A stretch of 37,579 nucleotides of DNA, taken from positions 1-37,579 of the forward strand of contig JAFGBY010000178.1 in the NCBI GenBank assembly GCA_016932915.1, given 5' to 3'. The notes under the pieces are model-generated. The model saw only the letters and a program-made list of their open reading frames with translations. It ran no database searches and had not been told where the DNA came from. The stretch is from Acidobacteriota bacterium (GTDB lineage: Bacteria > Acidobacteriota > DATKUA01 > JAFGBY01). Every line of letters begins with the position of its first letter. Position 1 is the stretch's first letter. A program made the position numbers and the translations under genes. Shown here one piece after another: positions 24,728 to 35,300 of this stretch.

Positions 24728-25792
24728 ATGAACCATAAACGTTTATTTATCCCAGGGCCGGTGGAAACGCGCCCAGAGAATTTGTTAGCATTAGCTACCC
24801 CACAGGTGGGACATAGATCTAAAGAATTCCAGGAACTATATGCAGATGTTAACAAGAAGCTTATGAAATTCTTACATACCGAGCAGTATGTCTTTTTATC
24901 AACTTCTTCTTCCAGTGGTGTAATGGAAGGCGGAATGAGAAACCTTGTCAATAAAAAGGTTTTAGCGACTACATGCGGTGCGTTCTCGGAACGCTGGTAC
25001 AAAATGGGGCTTGAGAACGGCAAGGAAGCTGATCAGCTGGCAGTCGAGTGGGGGAAAGCTGTTAAACCGGAAATGATCGACGAGAAACTTAAAACCGGTG
25101 AATATGATTCCGTCGCCGTTGTTTTCAACGAGACTTCAACTGGTGTTATGAACCCGGTTAAAGAGATTGCCGAAGTCGTTAAGAAATACCCTGATGTACT
25201 TCTTATGGTTGATGCTGTCAGCGCTATGGCAGGTGTCGATATAGATTTTGACGGTTGGGGACTTGATCTCTGCCTCGCAGGTTTGCAGAAATGTTTTGGC
25301 CTACCGGCTGGCCTGGCTGTTTTCGCAGTCAGCGAAAAAGCTCTCAAGAGAGCCGAGCAGGTCGAAAACCGCGGTTTTTATTTTGATTTCCTTTCATTCA
25401 AGAAATATCATGATAAAAACATGACCGCCTCAACCCCCGCAATTCCTCATATTTTTGCACTTAATGCCCAAATGACAGATATCCTGGCTGAAGGCAGTGC
25501 AAGATTTGACAGGCACGCAAGGATGGCGAAACTGGTTCAAGATTGGGCGAATAAACATTTTGAAGTATTTGCTGAAGAAGGTTACGCATCCAATACCGTT
25601 ACATGCATCAAGAACACCAGAAACATCAGTGTTGCGGACCTGAATGGCGAGCTAGCAAAACATCAGTGCACGATTTCTAACGGTTACGGCGACCTGAAAG
25701 AAAAAACCTTCAGGATTGCCCACATGGCGGACACACAGGAATGGGAAATCCGTGGCTTGTTGAGCTTAATAGATTCAATCCTCGGTCATTAA
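24728..25792 (+). CDS. Class V aminotransferase (serine/alanine-glyoxylate type), likely serving serine synthesis
   Basis: 354 residues from the ATG at 24728, chosen because AGGAGGG ends 7 nt upstream; GTG 24707 is in frame but precedes that site. PLP-dependent transaminase. The N-terminus RLFIPGPVETRPENLLALATPQVGHRSKEF is the SPT/AGT signature; the cofactor Lys is Lys188 (LAGLQKCFGLPAG), and STSSSSGVMEGGMRNLV is the phosphate-binding region. The next gene is serA, 27 nt away, so it may act as a phosphoserine aminotransferase in place of SerC. This is inference; the same fold also makes glycine from glyoxylate. Confidence 0.88.
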   Translation: MNHKRLFIPGPVETRPENLLALATPQVGHRSKEFQELYADVNKKLMKFLHTEQYVFLSTSSSSGVMEGGMRNLVNKKVLATTCGAFSERWYKMGLENGKEADQLAVEWGKAVKPEMIDEKLKTGEYDSVAVVFNETSTGVMNPVKEIAEVVKKYPDVLLMVDAVSAMAGVDIDFDGWGLDLCLAGLQKCFGLPAGLAVFAVSEKALKRAEQVENRGFYFDFLSFKKYHDKNMTASTPAIPHIFALNAQMTDILAEGSARFDRHARMAKLVQDWANKHFEVFAEEGYASNTVTCIKNTRNISVADLNGELAKHQCTISNGYGDLKEKTFRIAHMADTQEWEIRGLLSLIDSILGH

Positions 25793-25819
25793 TCCGGGAC
25801 AGTTGGTTGGAGGTTTATA

Positions 25820-26725
25820 ATGAAAGTAATGGTATGTGACCCCCTGGCCAATGACGCCATTGACATATTAAAAGGCGCCGGTCTTGAGGTTGAAATAATG
25901 CAGGGTCAGACCCCCGAAGGTCTGGCTGAGACCATCAAAGGTTTCCATGCGGTAATAGTCCGTAGCGCGACTAAGGTACGCAAGGTTGCCATCGATGCAG
26001 CTGATGTACTTAAAGTTATTGCACGTGGTGGGATAGGGCTAGATAACATCGATGTCGATTACGCCAAGGAAAAAGGTATTCAGGTTCTCAATACACCGGC
26101 AGCGTCGACCCGTTCAGTAGCCGAGTTGGCTATTGCTCATATGTTCGCGATGGCTAGATTTATCGCGCAGGCTGATATCAGTATGAAAGACGAACAGTGG
26201 GAAAAGAAAGCATTCAAGGGTATTGAACTCCAGGGCAAAACTCTCGGTTTGATTGGTTATGGAAGGATAGGGCAGGAGACAGGACGTATTGCCGATGCCC
26301 TTGGTATGACCGTAATCGGCTGGGATAAATACATCAAAGAAAGCCCGGCACCCTATATTAAGAAAGTAGATTTTGACGAACTTCTAAAGAAGTCCGATTT
26401 TATATCTCTGCATATTCCGTTTATCAAAGCGGATGGCCCGACTTTAGGTAAGGCTGAATTTGATAAGATGAAAGATGGCGTTTACCTTGTAAACTGTGCC
26501 CGCGGCGGAACAGTGGATGAGAAAGCCCTGCTCGATGCCCTCAATAGCGGTAAGGTTGCAAAAGCTGCTGTTGATGTGTTTGAAGCCGAGCCAACAGCAA
26601 ATTGGGATCTCGTGAAGCATCCGAAGGTAAATTGCACTCCTCATGTGGGAGCATCTACGGTTGAAGGACAGCAGAGAGTCGGTATTGAAATAGCGGAAAA
26701 GGTAATCGAAGCGTTGAAAAGCTGA
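25820..26725 (+). CDS. serA: Short-form D-3-phosphoglycerate dehydrogenase
   Basis: 301 residues. Oxidises 3-phosphoglycerate to 3-phosphohydroxypyruvate, first step of serine synthesis. The D-2-hydroxyacid dehydrogenase core is complete: nucleotide-binding GLIGYGRIGQETGRIA, catalytic Arg228 (NCARGGTVDE), Glu257 (FEAEPT) and His275 (TPHVGAST). It stops after the core and has no ACT or ASB domain, so no serine feedback inhibition of the usual kind is expected. Position after a class V aminotransferase and before DUF1015 supports serA over other dehydrogenases of the family. TTGGAGG precedes the ATG. Confidence 0.9.
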   Translation: MKVMVCDPLANDAIDILKGAGLEVEIMQGQTPEGLAETIKGFHAVIVRSATKVRKVAIDAADVLKVIARGGIGLDNIDVDYAKEKGIQVLNTPAASTRSVAELAIAHMFAMARFIAQADISMKDEQWEKKAFKGIELQGKTLGLIGYGRIGQETGRIADALGMTVIGWDKYIKESPAPYIKKVDFDELLKKSDFISLHIPFIKADGPTLGKAEFDKMKDGVYLVNCARGGTVDEKALLDALNSGKVAKAAVDVFEAEPTANWDLVKHPKVNCTPHVGASTVEGQQRVGIEIAEKVIEALKS

Positions 26726-26757
26726 GGCACCTGTAAAATCACCAAAGGAGTTGAATT

Positions 26758-28104
26758 ATGGCAAAAGTATTTCCGTTTCGCGCGTACAGATACAACAAGA
26801 AAAAAGTTAAACTGGAAAATGTAATCACTCAACCTTATGACAAGATCAACACTGATCTGCAGGGGGAGTATTATAAAAAGGATTCTCATAATGTAGTTCG
26901 TATGCTTCTGGGCAAAGAACTCAAAGGTGATAACGATCTGTGCAATAAATATACGAGAGCGCATTGTTATTTCTGGCACTGGGTTGAGAATGATGTAATG
27001 GTAAGGGATGGAAAACCTGCTTTTTACGCATATCACCAGGAATACAAAGTAGAAGGTAAAAAAGTTGTCCGTAAAGGTTTCATCGGCCTCGCTGAAGTTG
27101 AACCTTTCGGTGGTACGGTTAAGGCCCATGAGAAGACACTGGATGCTCCGAAAGCCGACAGGTTGAATCTCATGAAAGCCACGCATACAACACAGGGACA
27201 GATTTTTATGCTTTATTCCGACCCAAAACTGACCGTGAATAAAGTTCTTGAAGAGCAGATTGCAGGCAAAAAACCGGACATGCAGCTGAAAGATGATTAT
27301 GATGAAACTCATAAACTCTGGATTGTGGATGATCCGGCAGCAATCAAAAAAATCCAGAAAGCTATGAATGACCAGAAACTCTTCATCGCAGATGGCCATC
27401 ACAGGTATGAGACTGGAGTGAATTATTACAATTTCATGAAAGAAAATGGCGTAGAAAAAATCGGTAACGAGAATATTCAAAATCTCATGATGACTTTTGT
27501 CAATATCGATGAGCCCGGGCTTACAGTCCTGGCTACACACCGCCTGGTTCATTCATTGAAGGATTTCAATAAAGATTCATTTCTGAAGAAGATGGAGAAG
27601 TACTTCCGCATTGAAGAGATTTCATTCAAGGGCGGCGAGGATAAAGCGAGAAAAGAACTGTTTGAGAAAATGGATAACAAGGCTGAGACTGAACACGTCT
27701 TCGGCGTGTATTTCAAGGGTGATAAACAGTTCTACCTCCTGGAACTTGTTGATGACAACGTTATGCTGAAAGTTATCAAAGGCAAACAGTCCGATGTCTT
27801 CAAGAAGCTGGATGTCAGCATCCTGCATAACCTGATTCTTGAGAATCATCTCGGAATCGGTGATAAGCAGCTCAAGGAGCAGACGAATGTTAAATACGTC
27901 CGTTACCGTGATGATGCTATTGACAGGGTGAAAAAGGAAAACTTCCAGATTGCGTTCCTGTTGAATCCGACTTTGGTTAAAGAAGTTAAAGATGTTGCGG
28001 AGAACAATGAGAGAATGCCGCAGAAGTCTACCGATTTCTATCCAAAACTTCTTTCCGGGCTTACGATCAACCGTTACAACCTGGATAAAGACAGGGATTT
28101 ATAG
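26758..28104 (+). CDS. DUF1015 protein of the serine operon
   Basis: 448 residues, cytoplasmic, no signal peptide. The family landmarks are FPFRAYRYN at the N-terminus, NVITQPYDKI, HEKTLDAPKADRLNLMKAT (about 125-143) and the invariant FIADGHHRYETG (DGHHR at 212-216). A DGHHR string also marks the ParB/Srx-fold serine kinase SerK, so a nucleotide- or phosphate-handling role is conceivable but unproven. DUF1015 genes repeatedly neighbour serA in anaerobes, as I recall, and here the gene follows serA by 32 nt with AAAGGAG before the ATG. No serB phosphatase is in the window. A terminator closes the operon. Confidence 0.9.
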   Translation: MAKVFPFRAYRYNKKKVKLENVITQPYDKINTDLQGEYYKKDSHNVVRMLLGKELKGDNDLCNKYTRAHCYFWHWVENDVMVRDGKPAFYAYHQEYKVEGKKVVRKGFIGLAEVEPFGGTVKAHEKTLDAPKADRLNLMKATHTTQGQIFMLYSDPKLTVNKVLEEQIAGKKPDMQLKDDYDETHKLWIVDDPAAIKKIQKAMNDQKLFIADGHHRYETGVNYYNFMKENGVEKIGNENIQNLMMTFVNIDEPGLTVLATHRLVHSLKDFNKDSFLKKMEKYFRIEEISFKGGEDKARKELFEKMDNKAETEHVFGVYFKGDKQFYLLELVDDNVMLKVIKGKQSDVFKKLDVSILHNLILENHLGIGDKQLKEQTNVKYVRYRDDAIDRVKKENFQIAFLLNPTLVKEVKDVAENNERMPQKSTDFYPKLLSGLTINRYNLDKDRDL

Positions 28105-28128
28105 AATCCTGTTTTTATAGATTTCTTT

Positions 28129-28157
28129 CCTCGTGGGTTTTTCCCACGAGGATTTTT
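28129..28157 (+). terminator. Rho-independent terminator of the serine operon
   Basis: CCTCGTGGG (28129-28137), loop TTTTT, CCCACGAGG (28143-28151), then ATTTTTT. A 9-bp perfect stem with a T-tract, 25 nt past the DUF1015 stop. Confidence 0.93.
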
Positions 28158-28258
28158 TATATTATCTTATGTATACTTCCTAAGATTAATACCTCTGGTT
28201 TTAGAAATTGATATATGCTATTCTACGTTCAACTTATTATTCCAAAGGAGTGATACTA

Positions 28259-29068
28259 TTGAGGAAAAGTATAATTATTATGCTCGTTCTCTTATTATCT
28301 GTTTTCCTGCTGACCGGTTTTGCTGACGAAAAACCTGCTGAAGAAAAGAAAGCAGATGAGAAGAAGGCGGAAGTCAAGAAAGATGGAAATGCTGAGAAGA
28401 TTAAATTCGAGATCTCATTCGGCATCGATCTTTCCGGGGGCAATACCGAAGCGCTGGGTGTAAATGCGGATGTTTATTTCAACTGGAAGACAGAAGAGAA
28501 TACGAATGTAGTTCTTTCTTCCAAGATGAGATACCTGGAATCTAATGGTGAACAGATCGCAGATAAAATCGATTTACAATTACTGTTTGATTACATGCTT
28601 GGAAGTAAAGTTACGATGTTTGTTTATGGTAAACCTTCTCGTGACCTGAACCAGCAGATCGACTTGCGAGTAGAAACCGCCGGTGGTTTAAAGTATGACA
28701 TTGTCGACAATTACCGCTCGGATCCGGCAATACTGAATACTGATCTTTCAATAAGTGCTGCCATGGTTTATGAAATAACCAACAGGGAAGAAGCAGAAGA
28801 AGCTGAAAAACTGATGCGGCTCTCGCTTCGCCCTAAATTCAAAAAAGAACTCGGAGAAAACCTTGAATTGGAACTCGAGTTTTTCTGGCAGCCGAGTATA
28901 TCGGATTTTGATGATTACAGGATGCTGCTCAATACAAAACTGGCATTCAAGGTATCGAAATCAATTTCGTTTCTCCTGAGTTTTGAATCAGAGTATAACA
29001 GCATAGTACCCGCAGGAGTTGAAAAGCAGGATTACAGGCTGTTAAATCAGATTAAGATTAATTTCTGA
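28259..29068 (+). CDS. DUF481-like outer-membrane beta-barrel protein
   Basis: 269 residues from TTG 28259. The TTG is chosen because AAAGGAG ends 8 nt upstream and it gives a clean signal peptide (RKSIIIMLVLLLSVFLLTGFA); an ATG 51 nt earlier lacks a site and adds a non-signal extension. After cleavage comes a Lys/Glu/Ala tract (residues about 25-48), then alternating strands: FEISFGIDLSGGNTEALGVNADVYFNW, TNVVLSSKMRYL, LDLRLLFDYML-type repeats, and a final strand ending in Phe (LLNQIKINF), as outer-membrane barrels do. GGNTEALGVNA matches the DUF481 pattern. Possible role in envelope transport; it lies tail to tail with the RND operon. Confidence 0.75.
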   Translation: MRKSIIIMLVLLLSVFLLTGFADEKPAEEKKADEKKAEVKKDGNAEKIKFEISFGIDLSGGNTEALGVNADVYFNWKTEENTNVVLSSKMRYLESNGEQIADKIDLQLLFDYMLGSKVTMFVYGKPSRDLNQQIDLRVETAGGLKYDIVDNYRSDPAILNTDLSISAAMVYEITNREEAEEAEKLMRLSLRPKFKKELGENLELELEFFWQPSISDFDDYRMLLNTKLAFKVSKSISFLLSFESEYNSIVPAGVEKQDYRLLNQIKINF

Positions 29069-29085
29069 TTAAAATAGTATAAAAT

Positions 29086-29123
29086 AAAAACCGGTTTGCT
29101 ATATTCAAGCAAACCGGTTTTTT
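29086..29123. terminator. Bidirectional terminator between barrel gene and RND operon
   Basis: AAAAACCGGTTTGC (29086-29099), 9-nt loop, GCAAACCGGTTTTT (29109-29122), a 14-bp perfect stem with T-runs on both strands. Confidence 0.92.
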
Positions 29124-29140
29124 CTATCTATTAATTTTTA

Positions 29141-32100
29141 CTAAGCAGTTGGAATGTTCTGGCTTTTAGAATGGCTGAATATCGAACGCATGATTCCAAG
29201 TCCAACTTTATTCCGCAAATCATCGAGGTAAGTATAAAATAGAGGTACTACAAACAGGGTACTGATTGTCGATGCAAGCAATCCTCCGGTGAAAGCTCTT
29301 CCAAGTGGTGTATATGAGATGCCCGCAGTTGAGCCGATACCAATTGTCATAGGAAGCAGGCCAAATACTGTTGTAAGCGCAGTCATAAGGATAGGCCTGA
29401 ATCTCAATCTTCCTGCTTCGATAATAGCCTCCATTCTTTCCATACCTTCTTTTCTCAACCGGTTTATCAGGTCAATAAGTACAATTGCGTTATTCACGAC
29501 AACACCGATGAGTATTATCAAGCCGATATAAGCCATTGGATCCATAGTGGTATTGGTTAAAAATAGTAGCCAGAAAGCGCCCCAGAAGGCGAATGGAATT
29601 GCCGCCAGGACAGAAAGCGGTAGGATGAAACTTTCAAAGAGGACACCCATAAGGAAGAAAACAAAGGTGATAACCAACGGGACAACCTGCGTCATTCCGG
29701 ATTCTGTATCCTGCATCCTTCTGAACCGGTCACCGAAACTCCAGCTGTACCCCCGCTTTAAATCCATTTTACCCATCTCTTCCGAGATTGCTCCATACAG
29801 GTTGTTCATATCATCTCTGGTTGTGTTTACTTTAACCGACAGCATTGTCCGGCGGTTTTCCCTTATCAGTTCAGTCGGGCCTCTTTCAACAATCGGTTGC
29901 ACAACAGCGCTTAACGGGATTCGTTGGCCGGAATCATTTACTACGCTCAGATTTTTAAGCTGCTCCAGGGTTTCACGGTCTTCCTTCTGAAGTTGCAGGT
30001 AAACCTCGATTTCCCTGTCCATCAGCTGGAACCTGGTGAGCATATTTCCACGAAGAGAGTATGCCACTGTACTGGCGATACGTCGCGCATTTATCCCCAT
30101 GCTCTGCGCCTTGCGCCGGTCTATCCTGAGCTGGATTTCATCTACGCCTTCTTCTTCATAATCAGTTTCCGCGCTGAGAACACCATCGATACCTGATACG
30201 CGGCGTTTTATTTCGTCAACATATTGCTCAATCTGATCCAGGTCTTTACCGAATACGCTTACTGTAATTGATGTATCGTTACCGGAGTTGTCATTCCATC
30301 CCCACTGGACATCAACACCAGGGAAAGTCGGAATTTTCTTTTTCAGATCTTCAATGACCTCATCTCGGGTCATAGGTTCATTAAGGTCTACAAAGATACC
30401 TCTTATTTTATCCCAGAGTTTACCCATCAAGAATTTTTTTGGTGGGTCATTCAGGAACACACGCAGTTGCCCTCTATGTGAACCAAATCTCGAGTATTGA
30501 ACTTTAACACCGTATTTATCATGGTTATCATCCACTATCTTTTCCAGCCTTGTAAAAATCCTGTCGGTATCCCTTAAAGTGAAATTTTCCGGTGCATTGA
30601 TGATTATCCTGAAATCATTGATATTACCTTCCAGGTTATCAGTTTGTGATATTTTGGGGACGATTATCCCCAATGTTGAGAAGAGGAAAACTAGGAATAC
30701 TACAAATGCTACGCGGTTATTGAGCACTACTCTTAAATGCTTAGTGTAGATTATATTAAGTTTCTCTATCGTCACATGATAAAGGGCGTTAAACCATTTT
30801 GCCAGACGTAGTTTTTCCGTTTTTTCCGGTTCATGGAAACGCGCTGTTCCAAGTGGAATAAAATAAAGTGCAATAAAGAGTGATGCAAGGATTGCGAACA
30901 CAATCGGCAATCCGAGGCGGCTCATGAAGAATGAAAAGACCTGGTCACCGCTCATCAGGAAGATCGGCAGGAAAACAACAATTGTTGTAAGAGTGGACAT
31001 TGTAATAGCGAGCCCAACTTCACCAGTCCCTTTGAGTGCTGATTCTCTGCGGTCCAACCCACTTTGCCTGAGCCTGAATATGTTCTCTGCTACAACAATT
31101 GAGTTGTCTACTACCATGCCAACACTGAGGATCAATCCCATCATTGTCAGCATATTCAAAGACCATCCCATGAAATAAATCACTATCAACATCATCAATA
31201 GTGACATGGGTAGAGCCAGGCTGATAATCAGTGTCATTTTAAGTTTACGAAGGAAGAAAAATAAAACCAGGAAAGCGAAAATTCCACCATATAGAGCAGT
31301 CATTTTAAATTCCTGGATTGTGTCTTTCATGACATCGCCCTGGGTGAAGATTAAGTAATATTCGAAACCCTGCATTTCCGGGTTATCTTCAAAGGCCTGG
31401 CGCATTGCCTCTTTTAATTTATCATTAAGTTCAATCGGGTTAGCCTGGTCTTCATGGAAAATCCCTATAGCAATACCAGGCATCAGGTTAACCCTGTTAA
31501 TACGCCTCTCTTCTTCGAATTCAAACCGGACATCGGCGACATCTTTAACACGGACATTGGTCCCTTCAATAACGAGGTTTTCTATTTCTTCGAGGCTCTG
31601 AAATTTAGCAATCGAACTGACGATCAAACGTTTATTTCCCTCAATGAGATCACCACCGGAGAGTATAAAATTTGTCCCCTCCAGGGTCTGCCAGAGCTGG
31701 TACAGGTTCACATTATAAGACTGGATTCGGTCATCTCTCAGGTTTATATAAATTGATTTTTCCCTTGCTCCCCAGAGTTCAACTTTAGCAACTCCGTCTA
31801 TTGTTTCAAATTTGCGCTGTACGTTTTTCTCAAGAAGCTCGAACGGATCATCAATGTCATATCCTTCTTTCATTCCAACAGCGATCATCATTACCGGTTC
31901 CTGGCTGGGTGACCATCTGTGGATGTACCTGAATTGCTGGTCTGAAGGTAATTCAGGACGAACCCTGTCGAGACGGTCTACTACTTCTCCGTATGCAAGC
32001 GCCATATCTGTGCCTGATTCAAATTCGATGAAGATACCCGAACCTCTTTGCATTGATCTCGCGCGCATTCTTTTTATGTTTCTTACCGTTCCCAGGATTT

Positions 32101-32323
32101 CCTCCACAGGTTTAGTAATTTGCTCTTCTACTTCTCTTGGACTCGCATTGCGGTAGGGATGGAAAACATAAAGATAAGGAAGGTTGAATCCATCCGGCAT
32201 CATCTTTGCCGGAATCCTCGTATAAGCAATGTAGCCTATTGTTAAAATAGCCAATAGAATCATTACAGCACTTATTGGCCTTTTCAGTGCCAGGCTTGCC
32301 AGAAAGTGGCTTTCTTTCTTCAT
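29141..32323 (-). CDS. RND-family efflux transporter (HAE-1-like), second pump gene
   Basis: 1060 residues, the normal AcrB/MdtB-type size. Twelve-helix inner-membrane proton antiporter exporting drugs, lipids or similar compounds through a periplasmic adaptor. N-terminal TM1 is at about 12-32; periplasmic loops follow with YRNASPREVEEQITKPVEEIL; the TM4 charge motif is VGMVVDNSIVVAENI and TM10 is IGVVVNNAIVLIDLIN. In AcrB these positions are D407/D408 and K940; here one Asp is kept, the second is Asn and the Lys is Asn, a variant frequent in this branch, so proton coupling may differ. It lies 18 nt after the larger RND and ends the operon. Confidence 0.92.
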   Translation of the reverse strand: MKKESHFLASLALKRPISAVMILLAILTIGYIAYTRIPAKMMPDGFNLPYLYVFHPYRNASPREVEEQITKPVEEILGTVRNIKRMRARSMQRGSGIFIEFESGTDMALAYGEVVDRLDRVRPELPSDQQFRYIHRWSPSQEPVMMIAVGMKEGYDIDDPFELLEKNVQRKFETIDGVAKVELWGAREKSIYINLRDDRIQSYNVNLYQLWQTLEGTNFILSGGDLIEGNKRLIVSSIAKFQSLEEIENLVIEGTNVRVKDVADVRFEFEEERRINRVNLMPGIAIGIFHEDQANPIELNDKLKEAMRQAFEDNPEMQGFEYYLIFTQGDVMKDTIQEFKMTALYGGIFAFLVLFFFLRKLKMTLIISLALPMSLLMMLIVIYFMGWSLNMLTMMGLILSVGMVVDNSIVVAENIFRLRQSGLDRRESALKGTGEVGLAITMSTLTTIVVFLPIFLMSGDQVFSFFMSRLGLPIVFAILASLFIALYFIPLGTARFHEPEKTEKLRLAKWFNALYHVTIEKLNIIYTKHLRVVLNNRVAFVVFLVFLFSTLGIIVPKISQTDNLEGNINDFRIIINAPENFTLRDTDRIFTRLEKIVDDNHDKYGVKVQYSRFGSHRGQLRVFLNDPPKKFLMGKLWDKIRGIFVDLNEPMTRDEVIEDLKKKIPTFPGVDVQWGWNDNSGNDTSITVSVFGKDLDQIEQYVDEIKRRVSGIDGVLSAETDYEEEGVDEIQLRIDRRKAQSMGINARRIASTVAYSLRGNMLTRFQLMDREIEVYLQLQKEDRETLEQLKNLSVVNDSGQRIPLSAVVQPIVERGPTELIRENRRTMLSVKVNTTRDDMNNLYGAISEEMGKMDLKRGYSWSFGDRFRRMQDTESGMTQVVPLVITFVFFLMGVLFESFILPLSVLAAIPFAFWGAFWLLFLTNTTMDPMAYIGLIILIGVVVNNAIVLIDLINRLRKEGMERMEAIIEAGRLRFRPILMTALTTVFGLLPMTIGIGSTAGISYTPLGRAFTGGLLASTISTLFVVPLFYTYLDDLRNKVGLGIMRSIFSHSKSQNIPTA

Positions 32324-32341
32324 ATTTGAAACCGTACCTTA

Positions 32342-35300
32342 TTATTTGTTAGCTTTTCTTTTTTCAAGATAACCCTCAACGCTGATATATACTGTAGGTA
32401 TTATAACAAGCGTCAGTAGTGTAGCTGACAGTAATCCCGCAATAATTGTCCACGCCATTGGAGTCCTGATTTCAGCGCCCTCACCGAGGCCCATTGCCAT
32501 AGGCAACAAACCAAGTACTGTGGTAGCTGTTGTCATAAGGATTGGTCTTAGCCTTACAGAACCTGCTTCCACAACAGCATCTATAATCGGTATGCCGCGT
32601 TTTCTGAGCGTGTTAGTGTAATCCACAAGAACGATAGCGTTATTGACAACGATACCAATTAGTACAATTGCGCCTATACCGACTACAACACTCAATGGAA
32701 TACCACCTATCCACAGGACTAAAACTACACCAATAAGAGCGAGAGGAATCGTCAGGATGATTATAAATGGCTGAATGATCGATTCAAAAAGCATCGCCAT
32801 TACAGTGTAAACCAGGAATATCGCGAGAAGCATTGCCATCATGAGAGAGCGCATAGAGATTTCCATTTCCTTGTTCTGGCCGCTGATATCTACCGAGAAA
32901 TCACTTGGAATTTGGATGTTCCTGACATGTTTCATAATTTGTTCCGCTGCAGTTCCCAGGTCCAGGCCACTTACATTGGCCGTAATAACTGCTGAACGTT
33001 GTTGTTCTATTCGCCTGATTTCCGCAGGCCCTTCTTCCAGGTTCAAATCAGCAACAGCGCTAAGAGGAATCGGTACCTGGCTGGAAGGGGCGATGTTGAG
33101 CTTCGCTAACTCATCAAGAGTGTTTCTGTCAGCCTCTTCAACCTTTACACGGATTTCAATTTTGCGGTCTTCCTTGTTGAATTTTGTCGGTACATATCCA
33201 AGAACCTTGTTCCGAACCGTCTGCGCAACAACCGATATATCAAGGCCGTGTTTAGCAAGTCTTTCGCGGTCATAGGTAATCTGAATCTCCGGGTTTCCGG
33301 GTTGAATATTAGAGCGGACGTCATACAATCCTTCAATTTTCTCCATCTCCGTAACAACAGCTTTTGAAAGATTTTTTAATTTATCAAGATTGAACCCGGA
33401 TATCTCAACTTCGATTGGTGTTTTAAAACTGAATATCGCTGGCCTGGAGATATTTGTCTCGAGCTGAGGTATAGTTTTTGACCGGTCTCTTATCATCTCA
33501 ACAAGAGCTTCCTCTTTTTCAGCGAGGTTACCGTGAGTGGCTAGGCGTACCGTAATTTTTGCGGTATGTTCACCTTCTTCCGAATCTGTGGATGCAGTTT
33601 TTTCGGCTCCTACTACTGTCGCACGAATATCTATGCCGTCGAGCCCATTGATAAATTCATCCATCGGTTTAATATGCTCATCGGTGGATTCAAGAGGTGT
33701 ACCGACCGGCATTCTCATTTCAACATTAAATTCACCCTGATGGACTTCCGGAATGAGTTCGCTTCCCAATCCTGGTAGAATCACAAAAATAGTGAAGGCG
33801 AACAATACAACGACAGATGCCAGTACCGCTTTTTTATTTCTAATACTGGCGCGAAGGAAGCCCGGGTATGATCTTCTGATTGCTTCAAATCCTTTATCGA
33901 ATCCAAACAGTAGAATCGCTAGAATTCCACGAATGAAATAGATAAACAGGTTTACGAAATTCTTTCCGAAAAGGATCAATGTAAGTAATAATAGTAAGGA
34001 GAATTTTAAAAACACCTGCATGAAGTAATTAAGCACCAAAGTCAGTGAAATAAATGAGTAAACTACTGGATATAGTGGAAGAGTTATTATCCAGAAAAGT
34101 TTTGTAAATCTATTATTATCAGGATCAAGTTTTTTCCCCAGTGTTTTCCCATAATTTCGAGCGCTAATCGCTGCTGTTTCCCAGGCTGTGAAGCTGAGTA
34201 AATCCTGCCAGACATGGCGGATAAATGGCGCTGAAAAAATATTTCCAATGAATACAGCAATGAAACTCTGTTTAAATTCATCATCATCGTTATGCAGCCA
34301 ATGGTCAGGAAGAATTCCCTGAGAATTTGCTATGTCAGTCATAGTTTTCCAGAGAGAAAATTTATGACGCGTTACCCACATAACTATTTTGTAGATTATC
34401 AGTAAAATGAATACTGCAGGTAACAACATGAATTTAAATATCAAGTAAGCAAAACTTAAGAAAATTAGACATATTTTTAAAAATACTTCTACAAATGTCA
34501 GAATAATACCTATGACGCCTAAAACCGTATTTTTTAAGGCATTCACAAATGATATATTGTCATCGGTATTTTCTTCTCGCCATCCAGGAACTAATTCAAG
34601 TATAAAGTTATGTGTTTTGCTTATCAGTAATGGGCTTGTTAGTTTTCCTGTGCCGCTCATTTTCTTGAAATCTCTGGAAGCAAGCATCGGTATAAAGAAC
34701 AATGCCGCAATCAAGGACATGATAAGAGAAAATACGACTGTCAGTGAAAGGTCTCCAAATAACTGGCCGGCAACCCCCTCGACAAATACGATCGGTAGAA
34801 ATACAGAGATTGTTGTAAGAGTGGAAGCCGTAACTGCCCCTCCAACCTCTGATGCGCCACGTATAGCGCTTGCAACAACTTCATCTCCCTCCTCCCGGCA
34901 TCGGTATATTGACTCAAGGACAACGATTGAATTATCTACAAGCATACCTATGCCTAAGGCAAGACCTCCCAGTGACATCATGTTAAGCGTTACACTGAAT
35001 ATATTCATCGGTGCAAACGTCGCGACTACAGAAATCGGGATGGATAGGGCAATAATAAAGGTGCTGTAACCGTTTCGCAGGAAGAAGAAAAGCACGGCTA
35101 TCGCGAATATACCACCAAAAAGAGCGGTGCTTTTTACTTCATCTATTGACTGTTTGATAAAGGTTGATTGATCCGATAGAAGAGCGATATCTATATTCTC
35201 CGGTAGTTGTGCCTGTATATAATCCGGTTTGCCAGTATGCTGTTTGTTACCTCGGCCCTGATTCTGCCCGCTGTCGGCTTTTTCCTCTTTCTTCTCGGTT

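Noticed and set aside
26641-27552. 303-residue minus-strand open frame opposite the DUF1015 gene
   Set aside because: It lies wholly antisense to a clear family member, has Phe/Ile/His-rich composition typical of a complement of Lys/Glu/Asp codons, and has no recognisable domain.
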